Shown: positions 8,801 through 17,654, numbered from the stretch's first letter. The stretch: 64,000 bases of DNA from Terriglobia bacterium (GCA_020073245.1 JAIQFQ010000015.1:1-64000), one strand, 5' to 3'. Notes: generated from the letters alone by a model not told the origin. Translations and numbers: made by a program.

Positions 8801-10721
8801 GCTTCTCGTGCCGTGCCTCTTCCTAACCTGGCGGCACATCCTCACCCTGGGAGAGCAGCGACTCCCGAGCTCTCGCTACGCGACAATGGCCGCGGTCGCG
8901 GTCGCCCTGACCCTCTCGCTCCTGGACCTTCGCGCCCTTGCCCATCTTTCCCTACGGCAGGCGAACTCGGTGAGTACCTTCGCGGTTGCCCTCGCGGTCT
9001 TCGGTCTCTACCTCTCGCTCCACCGTCGCACGCCGGAACGCACTCGCTTGCCGCTCCTCATGTTCACCTTCGCGATGGCGCTGATCGCGGGGTGCGAGTT
9101 CGTCTTCGTCTGGGACCGCATGAACACGGTGTTCAAGTTCTACCTCGAGGCGTGGTTCCTCCTCGCCATCGCTTCGAGCTTCGTCCTGTGGGAGGTGTTC
9201 CGAGGCGCGGGGCGCCGCGAGCGCTCTCGGCTCGTTTGGCAGGGGGTCGCCGGCGCTGCCATCGCCATGGCGGCGTTCACGTCGCTGTCGGGGGCGTGGG
9301 GAATCGTGACGCACCGCCACGTGAACGGACCGCGCTTCACGCTCGACGGTATGGCCTATCTCAAGGGCACGAACCCCCACGAGCTCGCGGCGTTCGAATG
9401 GTTGAACCGGAACGTGCGCGGCCTTCCGGTGCTCGCGGAGGCCTACGGACCGTCGTACCAGGAGTTTACCCGCGTCTGCATGAACACCGGGCTGCCCGTC
9501 GTGCTCGGCTGGGACTACCACGTCTTCCAGCGCGGCCACCGGCACGAGGACATCGAAAGGCGAAAGCAGGACCTCGAGACGATCTACACGTCCAGAACCC
9601 AGGAGAAGGTGGCGGCCGTGCTGGCGCGTTACCACGTCGCTCTCGTCTACGTCGGGCCGCTCGAACGCAGGACCTACGCCGGAGCGAATCTCGCGAACTT
9701 CAAGAAATGGAACGACGTCCTCGCACCGGTGTACGAGAACCCCGCGGTGCAGATCTTCGCGGTCAGCGGCAACTTCGTGGGTGTGCCGCCGCCCCTCACC
9801 GTTGAGACGGTGCAGGAGAGCACCGAGGCGAAGGTACCGCCGGCCGTCGCACTTCAGGACCCGCCAGGGGTCCTCCGCCAGCCCCGCGGCCTCGCGTCCG
9901 ACCGGAGTGGCAACCTCTACGTTGCCGATTTCGGCAACTGCCGGATCCAGGAATTCGGACCCGACCTCGCGCCGCGTGCCGCCTGGGGCCGCCGGGGCAC
10001 CGCCCCCGGAGAGTTCCAGGACCCGTGTGCGGTGGCGATCGGTCCCGACGGCTTGCTTTACGTCGCGGACACGTGGAACGCCCGCGTGCAGGTGTTCGAC
10101 GGCACCGGTACGTTCATCCGCGAGTGGAGCGCGAATCTGTACGGTGCGCGCGGGATTGCGGTCGATGCGACCGGCGCCGTGTTCGTTGCCGACACGGGCA
10201 ACGCGCGAATCTGCCGCTTCTCCGCTGATGGGCACCTCGAAACGGAATGGGGCGGTCGCGGAGCGCAGCCTGGGAAGCTCGCGGGGCCGGTCGGGTTGGC
10301 GGTGGACGGTGCCGGCAAAGTGCTCGTGTGCGACAACGCCAATTCCCGCCTGCAGGTCTTCGACCGCGATGGCAACCTGCTGCGGGTGGTTCCGGTGCCC
10401 GACTGGCGTGCCGAGGTGTTCGGGGAGCCCTTCGTCGTCGTGGCGGACGATGCGACCATCTGGATCACCGTCCCGTTGCGCGATCAGGTTTGCCAGTACT
10501 CACCCGAGGGAGAGCTGCTGCGGACGATCGTCAGCGGGGAGGGTGGGGCGCCGACCTTCATCAGGCCTGTCGGCATTGCCCTCTCGCCGGACGGCACGGC
10601 GCTCGTCGTCTCCACCCTCGACGGCCACCTCCGCCGCCTCGATACCGGGGCGCGCCGTCGTCCGATCGGCGCTCAGCCCTCGACCAGGCGCACCCCCACG
10701 CACCCACGGAGGGCAACGTGA
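5871..10721 (+). CDS. Giant fusion: GT39/PMT-like glycosyltransferase + DUF2298 membrane domain + NHL beta-propeller
   Basis: This 1616-residue protein joins three modules. Residues 1-540 are a PMT/ArnT-like GT-C domain with many membrane helices and the acidic loop motif FHPDERR after the first helix. Residues about 570-1300 are a second multi-helix unit with DUF2298 (Chlor_Arch_YYY) hallmarks: MDFSFLNTLYRADALPPPEP, MYTYFGHY, NEYPFWSFVFADLHAHVL and TGLPVVLGWDYHVFQRGH. Residues about 1335-1600 are about six NHL blades with the repeated form GNLYVADFGNCRIQEF. GT-C enzymes use lipid-phosphate sugars on the outer face of the membrane; the propeller would then lie outside. Length and frame are uninterrupted. 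It follows DUF362 by 28 nt and overlaps the next DUF362 gene by GTGA. Acceptor and sugar are unknown. Confidence 0.85.
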   Translation: MRVALTRARIAALALLAVALAVRLYGLNFDQSHFFHPDERRIAEAVIHLSFRPLQLDPHFFAYGSFPFYVTKLVTSVLSNVKPWLGTYDGAVLTGRALSAIWGTATVALLMLLARRLFGSRTALLAGALLGATVLHVQNSHFATNDVALTFLVLLSLVCMVAISESGSIRAYAAAGAAIGLAVATKFSALPLFVPLAVATVLRWRKERTLSRALGCLGVAGACALAAFAIAEPYALLDSNAWFHDIAEQSHMVRNAGDLPYTNQYVSVPKVLYDLREMVVWGMGPLLGLAAVIGTARRLRPKPGPVSTADWILLAWVVPFFAVTCSFDVKFVRYLLPIYPPLVLWAAAWLQGWAERARAGRWARGVVVAGTAAYLLAFLAIYARPHSAVTASTWFYDHAEAGSKVLTQDWDEGFPFSLPGHQPDRFKVVQFGFYETDSPAKVKHLANELASSDWLVLQTKRLYGAISRVPKKFPLTDNFFRELFAGDLGYTLVKEVASRPELFGIQLPTELADESFSVYDHPKAVIFRNSGRLGSAALETKIRNGLPSQPVSRSAMLRAAASGSTAGSADGLIRASLLATILCVLLLEALGVATYAVLRAALPARPGVYALAKVVGALCFVYLPWLATSLGVTSFSRPVLLATVVGIVAGGWLAGRSRREPWPERAELIASEVAFWGVFAFFLALRLLNPEVFWGEKPMDFSFLNTLYRADALPPPEPWFAGSPLMYTYFGHYAVAAVGKALAIQPSVMFNLGIVMVAGMTAAALFAAGALIGGSWRFGATAAAVTLFLGNLSGVGEVLHRRAVNFDYFWATSRVIPETINEYPFWSFVFADLHAHVLVMPWAVGFIALLALWLGRRAEPTAARPRTAATVLLVLSALMLGALTVTNGWSMPTYLALLLTLLGADWLVHRAHGGVTRVLRTAFVSVVLPATAIIGGALLGFRPFWRHFSLPARHWGPEVGPYAPPADVLTIFGGFLVLLVPCLFLTWRHILTLGEQRLPSSRYATMAAVAVALTLSLLDLRALAHLSLRQANSVSTFAVALAVFGLYLSLHRRTPERTRLPLLMFTFAMALIAGCEFVFVWDRMNTVFKFYLEAWFLLAIASSFVLWEVFRGAGRRERSRLVWQGVAGAAIAMAAFTSLSGAWGIVTHRHVNGPRFTLDGMAYLKGTNPHELAAFEWLNRNVRGLPVLAEAYGPSYQEFTRVCMNTGLPVVLGWDYHVFQRGHRHEDIERRKQDLETIYTSRTQEKVAAVLARYHVALVYVGPLERRTYAGANLANFKKWNDVLAPVYENPAVQIFAVSGNFVGVPPPLTVETVQESTEAKVPPAVALQDPPGVLRQPRGLASDRSGNLYVADFGNCRIQEFGPDLAPRAAWGRRGTAPGEFQDPCAVAIGPDGLLYVADTWNARVQVFDGTGTFIREWSANLYGARGIAVDATGAVFVADTGNARICRFSADGHLETEWGGRGAQPGKLAGPVGLAVDGAGKVLVCDNANSRLQVFDRDGNLLRVVPVPDWRAEVFGEPFVVVADDATIWITVPLRDQVCQYSPEGELLRTIVSGEGGAPTFIRPVGIALSPDGTALVVSTLDGHLRRLDTGARRRPIGAQPSTRRTPTHPRRAT

Positions 10722-11749
10722 GGTCTGGAGCCGCCGCTGTCGCGCTGCGCAAGGCTCCGGCAGGCTCGGTGCAGGTCGCGGTCCGAGAAGCGATGGAGGC
10801 TGCCGGTTGGCGGCGCCATATTACTGCCGGGGCGGCGGTGGCGCTCAAGGTGAACCTCGGCTGGGACGTGTTCATGCCTGGGGCCGTGAGCGCACCGTGG
10901 GTGGTCGAGGGGGTGATTGCCACTGTCCGCGACCACGTCTCGGAGCTGTACCTGGTGGAGTCCGACCAGGTGGTGGCGGATGCCGACAAGGCGTTGCGGC
11001 AAACCGGCCTCGCCGACGTCTGTCGGCGGTACGGCGTCACATGGGTCAACATGTCGAGGGGTCGGTTCGTGCACATCGAGGACCCGTCGCGCCTCGTCCT
11101 CAGGACCGTGGACCTCCCCGAGATCCTCAGCCGCACCGAGCTCATCACCGTACCGGTCATGAAGACGCACGACAAGACCGTGATCACGGGGGCGATCAAG
11201 AACCAGTGGGGCTGCCTCCGGGAGCTGCGCCACAACTTCCACCTCGTACTTCCAGAGGCGCTGGTGGACGTGAACACCCTCGTCCGGCCCCGGTTCGCAG
11301 TCATGGACGCCACCATCGGCCTCGAGGGGAACGGCCCCAAGTCGGGGATCCCAAAGGAAATGGGGCTCGTCCTCGCGTCCGGCGACCCGGTCGCCCTCGA
11401 CGCTGTGGCTGCTCGCGTCATGGGTTTCGAGCCACGGGATATCGCTCACTTGCGGCTCGCCGCGGAACACGGGCTGGGCGTTTTGGATCCCGAGCTCATC
11501 GAGGTCATCGGCGAGAGCGTGGAGACAGTCGCGGAGGCATTCCGGCCGTCACGGCACAACGCGGTCTCGGTCGTAGAGCTGCTTCTTCGCCGTTCCGCGA
11601 TTCGGAAGGCCGTCTTTGACACGCCCTTGTTCCATCTCTGCTGCTGGGGTGCGCGCCGTTACTACGACATCTGGGACCTGGTGGTGGGCCGCCGCCTCCG
11701 CTCCGGGGTGCTGTCCAGGTCGCCCTACGCGGCCCAGTGGGTGAGATAA
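10718..11749 (+). CDS. DUF362-domain protein (second copy)
   Basis: GTG 10718 overlaps the TGA of the giant glycosyltransferase (GTGA), with GGAGGG about five bases upstream. The 343-residue product has the family motifs VALKVNLGWDVF, PVMKTHDKTVITGAIKN, FAVMDATIGLEGNGPK and ASGDPVALDAVAARVMGFEP. Its C-terminus (FDTPLFHLCCWGARRYYDIWDL) resembles that of the first copy, so both likely belong to one subfamily. No iron-sulfur cysteine pattern is seen. Tight coupling on both sides of the giant gene argues for a shared pathway, but its reaction is unknown. Confidence 0.8.
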   Translation: MRSGAAAVALRKAPAGSVQVAVREAMEAAGWRRHITAGAAVALKVNLGWDVFMPGAVSAPWVVEGVIATVRDHVSELYLVESDQVVADADKALRQTGLADVCRRYGVTWVNMSRGRFVHIEDPSRLVLRTVDLPEILSRTELITVPVMKTHDKTVITGAIKNQWGCLRELRHNFHLVLPEALVDVNTLVRPRFAVMDATIGLEGNGPKSGIPKEMGLVLASGDPVALDAVAARVMGFEPRDIAHLRLAAEHGLGVLDPELIEVIGESVETVAEAFRPSRHNAVSVVELLLRRSAIRKAVFDTPLFHLCCWGARRYYDIWDLVVGRRLRSGVLSRSPYAAQWVR

Positions 11750-11759
11750 ACTCCAACTA

Positions 11760-13085
11760 GTGCGAGTCGTGATCATCGGTGGAGGGATCGCCGGCCTCGT
11801 CGCGGCGTACGAGCTTTCGATAGCCGGTGCCAAGGTCACTCTCATCGAGCGCGACGACCGCCTCGGCGGGCTGGCCGGGTCCTTCGCCGTCGAGCCCGGC
11901 GTCGAGATCGAACGCTACTACCACTTCATCTGCAAGCACGACCGTGAGTACCTCGCCATGCTGGATACGCTCGGAATCCGCGATCGTCTGCGCTGGGCTA
12001 CGACCGCCATGGGGCTCTTCCACAACGGCATGCTCCGCCCCTTCGGCGATCCCGTCAGCCTGTTCACGCATCCCGGGCTCTCGCCGGCGGACAAGGTGCG
12101 CTTCGCGGTTGCAACTGTGAGGGCCAAGCTGCGGCGCGCGGACGACTGGTCCGCTCTCGAGAACCGCACCGCGATCGATTGGCTGGTCGAGAGCTACGGA
12201 ACCGCGGGGTACGACCTGCTGTACCGATCGCTCCTCGAGAAGAAGTTCCGCCAGTTTGCACCGCGGATATCGGCCGCATGGATGTGGGCCCGCCTCAACC
12301 GTGTGGGCAACTCGCGGACGATCACGCAACGAGAGCGGGTCGGCTACCTGGTCGGCGGCAGCCAGGCGTACGTCGACGCGCTCGCCGCGGCGGCCCGCTC
12401 CGCCGGGGCAGAGATCCGCCTCGGCACCCGGGCGCTCGGTCTCATCCAGGAAGGAGGCCGCGTCGCCGCGGTGCGTTCCAACGAGGGCGTTCTCGCGGCC
12501 GACGCCGCGCTCGTCACCGTGCCGATACCCCACTCCGTGGCGCTCTTTGCCGAACTCGACGGCAACTATTTCGCCAACCTCCGCTCACTCGAGTACATCA
12601 ACGTGCTCGCGGTGGTGCTGCGCCTCTCCCGCCGGTTCACGAGGTACTTCTGGACCAACGTCAGTGATCTGCGCATCGACCTCCCGGGCGTCATCGAGTT
12701 CACGAACCTCAACCCCTGCCCGGAGCTGGGCGGTGACGCCGTGCTCTACATGCCGCAGTACCTCCCGAGCGAGCACCCGTTCTGGAGTACCGGTGACGAC
12801 GACCTCGTGAGGCTCTTCTGCCAGTATCTGGCCCTCATCCGCCCGGAGTTCTCTCCCGACTGGGTGCGCCGGAGCTGGGTCTTTCGCAGCCGCTACGCAC
12901 AGCCGATCTGCGAGACGGGCTTCTCACGCCGAATCCCGTCCATCGACACACCGATACCCAACCTCTTCCTCACGGACTCCTACCAGCTCCACCCCCACGA
13001 CCGGACGATCTCCAACAGCACCTACCTCGGTCAGGAGGCCTCCCGGCGGATCCTCGCCTCTCTGCGCCTCGCTCGACCGCGCTGA
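11760..13085 (+). CDS. NAD(P)/FAD-dependent amine-oxidase-like oxidoreductase
   Basis: The 441-residue protein starts with a classic Rossmann dinucleotide motif VVIIGGGIAGLVAAYELSIAG and an E at the end of the second strand (LIERDDRLGG), as in UDP-galactopyranose mutase, phytoene desaturase and protoporphyrinogen oxidase relatives. The C-terminal FAD-contacting region is LFLTDSYQLHPHDRTISNST. GTG 11760 lies 10 nt after the DUF362 stop. In glycan clusters this family often accompanies lipid-linked sugar synthesis or modification. The substrate, a prenyl lipid or a sugar, cannot be fixed from sequence. Confidence 0.8.
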   Translation: MRVVIIGGGIAGLVAAYELSIAGAKVTLIERDDRLGGLAGSFAVEPGVEIERYYHFICKHDREYLAMLDTLGIRDRLRWATTAMGLFHNGMLRPFGDPVSLFTHPGLSPADKVRFAVATVRAKLRRADDWSALENRTAIDWLVESYGTAGYDLLYRSLLEKKFRQFAPRISAAWMWARLNRVGNSRTITQRERVGYLVGGSQAYVDALAAAARSAGAEIRLGTRALGLIQEGGRVAAVRSNEGVLAADAALVTVPIPHSVALFAELDGNYFANLRSLEYINVLAVVLRLSRRFTRYFWTNVSDLRIDLPGVIEFTNLNPCPELGGDAVLYMPQYLPSEHPFWSTGDDDLVRLFCQYLALIRPEFSPDWVRRSWVFRSRYAQPICETGFSRRIPSIDTPIPNLFLTDSYQLHPHDRTISNSTYLGQEASRRILASLRLARPR

Positions 13086-13229
13086 GTTCCCGAGCAGCTC
13101 CTCTCCCCCCGCAAGGGTCTCGGGGGTGTCGGAGCGCAGGGCACCCTTCGTGTCGCGCCGAGCCGGTGGCCTCAAGCTCCTCGTCAGACGCCGGCACGGC
13201 CCCTCACACGGCCTCCCGGTCCCCACGCC

Positions 13230-14024
13230 ATGCGCGCTTGGGACCGGGTCTCGATGTTAGACTTGGTGGCACTTTCGGGCGCCGCCGCGCGGTGCTCAGG
13301 GTGGTGCGGGTTGCCAGCAACGGGTGCCGCGAACAGCATCGAAGCCCTCTACCGCGTGCGCTTCTCACGCGCCGAACGGGTGCAGAAGGACCGCCTGTGG
13401 CGGGTCTTGTGCCGCCACTTCCTTCAAGAGTACGTCAGGCCGGATCACGTCGTCCTCGATCTCGCGTGCGGGATGGGCGAGTTCACGCGGCACATCGCCG
13501 CCGGGCGGAAGATCGCGGTCGATCTGAACGACACGGCGAAGGGGTATCTGGCTCCCGATGTCGAGTTTCACACTGCGACGGCCGAGCGGCTGGATTTCCT
13601 GCAGGATGAGTCGGTCGATGTCTGCTTCAGCAGCAACTTCCTCGAACACCTGCCGACCAAGCAGGCGGTGGACTCGGTGCTCGCCGAGGTCTTCCGCGTC
13701 CTCCGAAAGGGCGGTCGATACCTGGCGATCCAGCCGAACATCCGCTACGCCTATCGCGAGTACTGGGACTTCTACGACCACTTCACGGCGCTGTCCGATC
13801 GCTCCTGCGCCGAGGCATTTCTCTTGGCGGGCTTCGAGATCGAGCGCTTGGTGCCGAGGTTTCTGCCGTTCACCACGAAGGGGAAGGCCGCAGCGCGCCC
13901 CGCGGCGCTGAGGTTGTACCTCGCGTTGCCACCGGTGTGGCGGCTGTTCGGTAAGCAGTTCTTCATCGTCGGCCGCAAGCCGCTCGTAGGTGGCACGGGG
14001 ACGGACGGAACACCCCGTGGGTAG
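13230..14024 (+). CDS. Class I SAM-dependent methyltransferase
   Basis: A class I methyltransferase fold is visible: motif I VVLDLACGMGEFTRHIA, a motif II acidic residue in KIAVDLNDTAKG, VDVCFSSNFLEHLP (motif IV region) and LRKGGRYLAIQPNIRYAYRE. The substrate is unidentified; neighbouring glycosyltransferases suggest a sugar or lipid-linked sugar, by context only. ATG 13230 gives 264 residues. The first about 30 are poorly conserved in character, so a start at ATG 13254 or further in is possible. It is preceded by 144 bp without a gene. Confidence 0.8.
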   Translation: MRAWDRVSMLDLVALSGAAARCSGWCGLPATGAANSIEALYRVRFSRAERVQKDRLWRVLCRHFLQEYVRPDHVVLDLACGMGEFTRHIAAGRKIAVDLNDTAKGYLAPDVEFHTATAERLDFLQDESVDVCFSSNFLEHLPTKQAVDSVLAEVFRVLRKGGRYLAIQPNIRYAYREYWDFYDHFTALSDRSCAEAFLLAGFEIERLVPRFLPFTTKGKAAARPAALRLYLALPPVWRLFGKQFFIVGRKPLVGGTGTDGTPRG

Positions 14025-14123
14025 GCGGCGCGGCGCGACCGGCCTCGGAACCTCGGGCCGGCGCGGGGCCGCCCCCTCGGGCACGGTCGCAGGGCCCGGC
14101 CGCCCCGCGTTCGAGATCTGGCG

Positions 14124-16859
14124 ATGCTGAGATCTGCGGACGAAACGCCTGCCGGCACCTCCCGAGGCACAAACGCCGGCTCCGCCCGCGTTGCGCTGAT
14201 CTGCCTGAGCCTCGCGGCCGTAGCTGCGGGTCAGCTGCTGTTCGACGCGAAGGTGCTCTTCGGGGTTGCGCTCGCGTTCTTCTTCGGCGGGTTGGCGACG
14301 TTCGGCGTTGCCGTCTTCAGGCCGCTCCGGAGGCTGGTGCCGCCAGCCGCGCCCGAGGCGAGCGCGATGGACCCGTTCGCCGACGGGGCGCCCGCACCGC
14401 CGCGTGCGACCGGGGTCCGGGAGGCCCTCGCCTTCGGACTCGTCATGGCCGTCGCGGCGTTCTTCCGCCTGTTCAGGCTCGATGCCATCCCACCCGGGTT
14501 CAACCACGACTCGGCCTTCCTCTCGATCTACCCCATCGAGCTCTTGCGGGGCGCTGCTCCCCTCACCCCGTACTTCGTCACGCCGAGCCACTACCCGATC
14601 GGCTACGAGACGTTCCAGCCCCTCGTGACGGCGGTCTACATCTGGTTGCTCGGCATCGTTCCGCTGGCGAGCAAGCTGTCGTCTGCGACGTCGAGCCTGG
14701 CCGCCCTGGTGGTGCTCTACTTCCTCCTTCGCTATCTCTTCGGACAGCGGATGGCGGTCGTCACCTCGTTTCTCGGCGCCGTGTGCGCCTGGCACTTCAT
14801 CTTCGGGCGGGTCGGCTGGCACTGTATCGCCGTCCCGCTCTGGGAGACCGTCGCCGTCTTCCTCATGCTGGTGGCCGTCCGTTCCCGGAAGAAGGCGCTC
14901 TTCGCGCTCGCCGGGGCGGCCACCGCCGTGAACCTGATGACCTACTCGATCAGCCGGCTGTTGCTCGTCAAGGAGGCGATCCTCGCCGCGTATCTGTGGC
15001 TCAAGGGCACGGTTCGCACGAGGCTGCACGCCCACGGCGTCCTGCTGTTCATCGCGGCTTTTCTGGTTTGCAGTCTGCCCGTGATCTACTACGCGGCAAA
15101 CCACTGGGAGGTGTTCCAGGGCCGCGCCCGCATGCTGCTGATCTCCGGGCCGGTCAGCGAGTCGGGGGTTTCGCCGCTGGTCGAGAATCTCAGGCGAACA
15201 GTGCTGAACCTGAACTATCGCGCCAACGGCGACGACTTCTTCATCAACGCGCCGCTGCTCGACTTCCCGCTCTCCCTGCTTTTCGCCATCGGCTTCGTGA
15301 TCTGCCTGGTGCTCGCCGACCGGCCGCGCTACGGTTTCGTGCTCCTCTGGTTCGCCGGTTCGATGATCCCCGGGGTCCTCTCCGCACCGAATCCCAATCA
15401 CAACATGGGGGCGCTGTTCCCGGCGCTGATCATCGCGGGCGTCGCGGCGAATTTCGGGATCGATGCCTCGCGTCGGTACACGGCCCGCTTCGGCCGCGTC
15501 GCCAGACGGGCCGTCCCGATCGGCGGGCTGGCCGTGGCGTCCCTGATGGTCTACGCCAACGCGCGCTGGTATATCGACCCTCACACTCGCCGCGATCTCT
15601 GGGGCTTCTACCCGGAGACACGGGTGGTCGGCGAGTACATGAGGGGTATCCTCGACCGCTACGACGTCTACGTCGCCAACAATTACCCGATCGACACGCT
15701 CATCTTCCTCACGTACCGGGGCGGCGACTTCGTCCCTGCCTTCCACCACCTGTGGAACGACGGCGCCACGATCCTCAACCTCCGGCTGAAGCCGCCGGCC
15801 GGGAAGGGAGTGGCGTTCATCGCCAAGCCGGAGCCGGCGAACGACCCGATCTTCCACGGGCTCCTTGCCCGCTTCCCCGGCGCCCAGCTCCTCCACCTGC
15901 GGGAGACGAACAACCCGCAGAGAGCGGAGAGCGTGGTCGCCACGGTAGTGCTCATCGAGCCGTCTTCGCTGCGGGCGGAGGTCCCGGTCCGGTCGGCCTC
16001 TCCGGTCAGGCAAGCCGCACGCGCGACCGCGTTCGCGGGCGGAAGGGGACCCCAGCCCGGGCGCTTCGACGAGATCATGGGCATCGCGGTCGGTCCGGCG
16101 GGTGTCATCTACGTTGCCGACATGCACAACGACAGGGTCCAAAAGCTCGGCGCCGATGGCCTGCCGCAGATGACGATCGGTCACCGGGGCACCGGGGAGG
16201 GCGAGTTCAACGAGCCGCGCGACGTCGCCGTCGACGGAGCCGGAAACCTCTACGTTGTCGACTCCTGGAACGCGAGGGTGCAGAGGTTCGACCCGGAGGG
16301 AAACTTCAGTGCGTCGTTCCGCACCGCCCGCGGGCTGTTCGGCCCGAAGGGTGCAGCCGTCGACGGCGACCGGCTGCTGGTGACCGACACGGGAAACGGC
16401 GCGGTGGAGGTCTTCGGCCTCGACGGTCGTCACCTCGCCACGTGGGGCGCAGCCGGCGACGGCCCCGGTCAGTTCCGCGAGCCGGTGGGCATCGCGGCCG
16501 ACGGACGTGGTCACCTTTTCGTCGCCGATACCGGCAACGGCCGCATCCAGAAGCTCGACCGCGATGGCCGTCCTCTCCTGTCTTGGACGATCACGAGCTG
16601 GGGAGACCACCACCTCCACGAGGCGTACGTGGCGTGCGACGGGAAGTCCAGCGTCTTCGTCGCCGAGCCGTCCTCGGGTCGAGTGTTGCGCTTCTCCGAG
16701 GATGGCCAGCCCATGAGCGACGTGGGCAGCGGTCTGAACGGTCCCACGGGACTCGCCTTCCGCGGCGTGGACCAGGTCGTCGTCAGCGAGCGGGGCTCGA
16801 ACCGGATCCAAGTGCTACGCGTCGAGCCCGGTCCGGCAAGCCCGACAGTTGTTCCCTGA
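14124..16859 (+). CDS. GT-C membrane glycosyltransferase fused to NHL beta-propeller
   Basis: Residues 20-70 hold two membrane helices. Residues about 95-560 are an ArnT/PMT-like GT-C domain of roughly ten helices, with the first outer-loop motif FNHDSAFLS. Residues 635-905 form about six NHL blades (GVIYVADMHNDRVQKL, GNLYVVDSWNARVQRF, GHLFVADTGNGRIQKL). In the other GT-C proteins of this window the loop motif is D-E; here it is D-S, so the second acidic residue must come from elsewhere or activity is altered. Architecture parallels the last two thirds of the giant gene at 5871-10721. The sugar donor is presumably polyprenyl-phosphate-linked. It stands 99 nt after the methyltransferase gene on the same strand. 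Confidence 0.85.
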   Translation: MLRSADETPAGTSRGTNAGSARVALICLSLAAVAAGQLLFDAKVLFGVALAFFFGGLATFGVAVFRPLRRLVPPAAPEASAMDPFADGAPAPPRATGVREALAFGLVMAVAAFFRLFRLDAIPPGFNHDSAFLSIYPIELLRGAAPLTPYFVTPSHYPIGYETFQPLVTAVYIWLLGIVPLASKLSSATSSLAALVVLYFLLRYLFGQRMAVVTSFLGAVCAWHFIFGRVGWHCIAVPLWETVAVFLMLVAVRSRKKALFALAGAATAVNLMTYSISRLLLVKEAILAAYLWLKGTVRTRLHAHGVLLFIAAFLVCSLPVIYYAANHWEVFQGRARMLLISGPVSESGVSPLVENLRRTVLNLNYRANGDDFFINAPLLDFPLSLLFAIGFVICLVLADRPRYGFVLLWFAGSMIPGVLSAPNPNHNMGALFPALIIAGVAANFGIDASRRYTARFGRVARRAVPIGGLAVASLMVYANARWYIDPHTRRDLWGFYPETRVVGEYMRGILDRYDVYVANNYPIDTLIFLTYRGGDFVPAFHHLWNDGATILNLRLKPPAGKGVAFIAKPEPANDPIFHGLLARFPGAQLLHLRETNNPQRAESVVATVVLIEPSSLRAEVPVRSASPVRQAARATAFAGGRGPQPGRFDEIMGIAVGPAGVIYVADMHNDRVQKLGADGLPQMTIGHRGTGEGEFNEPRDVAVDGAGNLYVVDSWNARVQRFDPEGNFSASFRTARGLFGPKGAAVDGDRLLVTDTGNGAVEVFGLDGRHLATWGAAGDGPGQFREPVGIAADGRGHLFVADTGNGRIQKLDRDGRPLLSWTITSWGDHHLHEAYVACDGKSSVFVAEPSSGRVLRFSEDGQPMSDVGSGLNGPTGLAFRGVDQVVVSERGSNRIQVLRVEPGPASPTVVP

Positions 16860-17063
16860 CAGAGATCCGCAAACACGGGACACGGGGCGACGACGTTGCG
16901 CGCGAATCGGACCAGCGGGGCTCATCCTGACGAGCGCGTCGGGGGTCTGCAACACTGGTCCCGCAGAGCGCACGTCTGACGAGATCTTCCTGGGCATCCG
17001 TCACGGGCGATCTTCGGCGCGCCCGACGAGCGTGACCGCTGCGCCGCTGCTGGCGACCTGAGG

Positions 17064-17654
17064 TCAGCCGGCAGGCGTCACCTGCGGAACGGTTTCGGGC
17101 GTCAGCTTCTCGTACTCGACGGTGTCGCGGTACCCCTTCACCATGAACCAGGAGCCGCCAGCGCCCTCGGAAACCTGGACGCGCAGCTCAACCGGCTCCC
17201 CGCGCTTGGTCACGCTCCTCGGCACGTTGAGGTAGAAGATCCCCGAGTTGCCGGCGTTGAGAATCTTCCGAACGAACTGGAGGTGGACTCCGCCGCCTTC
17301 CCACGAGCGGCTCGTGAAGTCCGCGCCGAGGTCAAAGGTGATCGCCTTTTCCCCGTTCACGTACAGCTCGGCCTTGCCCGCCGCCTCGCCCATGCTTCCC
17401 GTGAAGACGAAGGCGGTCGGGTTGCGCTCGAGAACCGTCGCCGTCTTCCAGACCACCTGCGGCGAGCTGTCCGCCTTGTACGCCCAGTACGACTGCACGC
17501 TCGCTCGGTAGTCCGGGTAGATCCCCTCGTGCTGGGAGCTCACCGGCTCTGCGAAACCGTTGAGGACCTGGAGCTTTCCGCTTCCCCCCGCCGTGCAACT
17601 CGCCAGGAGGCACAGTCCAATGGTCGCGATGAGCAGGTTCTTCCTGGAATCCAT
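17064..17654 (-). CDS. Lipoprotein with a beta-sandwich domain shared with the glycosyltransferase at 22004-24664
   Basis: The 196-residue protein has a lipoprotein signal (LLIATIGLCLLASC, Cys about 20). Residues about 33-190 match, position by position, the C-terminal domain of the GT-C protein at 22004-24664. Shared features are YPDYR, SYW-Y, VWK, P-T-F-FTGS-GE-AG-AEL-VNG, FDLG, GNSG-F and the identical WFMVKGYRDT. I do not recognise this as a named family; it looks like a ligand- or carbohydrate-binding jelly roll. It is convergent with the preceding GT-C gene. Anchored in a membrane facing the periplasm, it might deliver the same binding module as a separate subunit; that is inference. 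Confidence 0.75.
   Translation of the reverse strand: MDSRKNLLIATIGLCLLASCTAGGSGKLQVLNGFAEPVSSQHEGIYPDYRASVQSYWAYKADSSPQVVWKTATVLERNPTAFVFTGSMGEAAGKAELYVNGEKAITFDLGADFTSRSWEGGGVHLQFVRKILNAGNSGIFYLNVPRSVTKRGEPVELRVQVSEGAGGSWFMVKGYRDTVEYEKLTPETVPQVTPAG

Noticed and set aside
13365..16811. An 1148-codon open frame on the reverse strand
   Set aside because: It is antisense to the methyltransferase and GT-C/NHL genes, has Arg/Gly/His-rich shadow composition and no domain. In G+C-rich DNA such long shadows are common.
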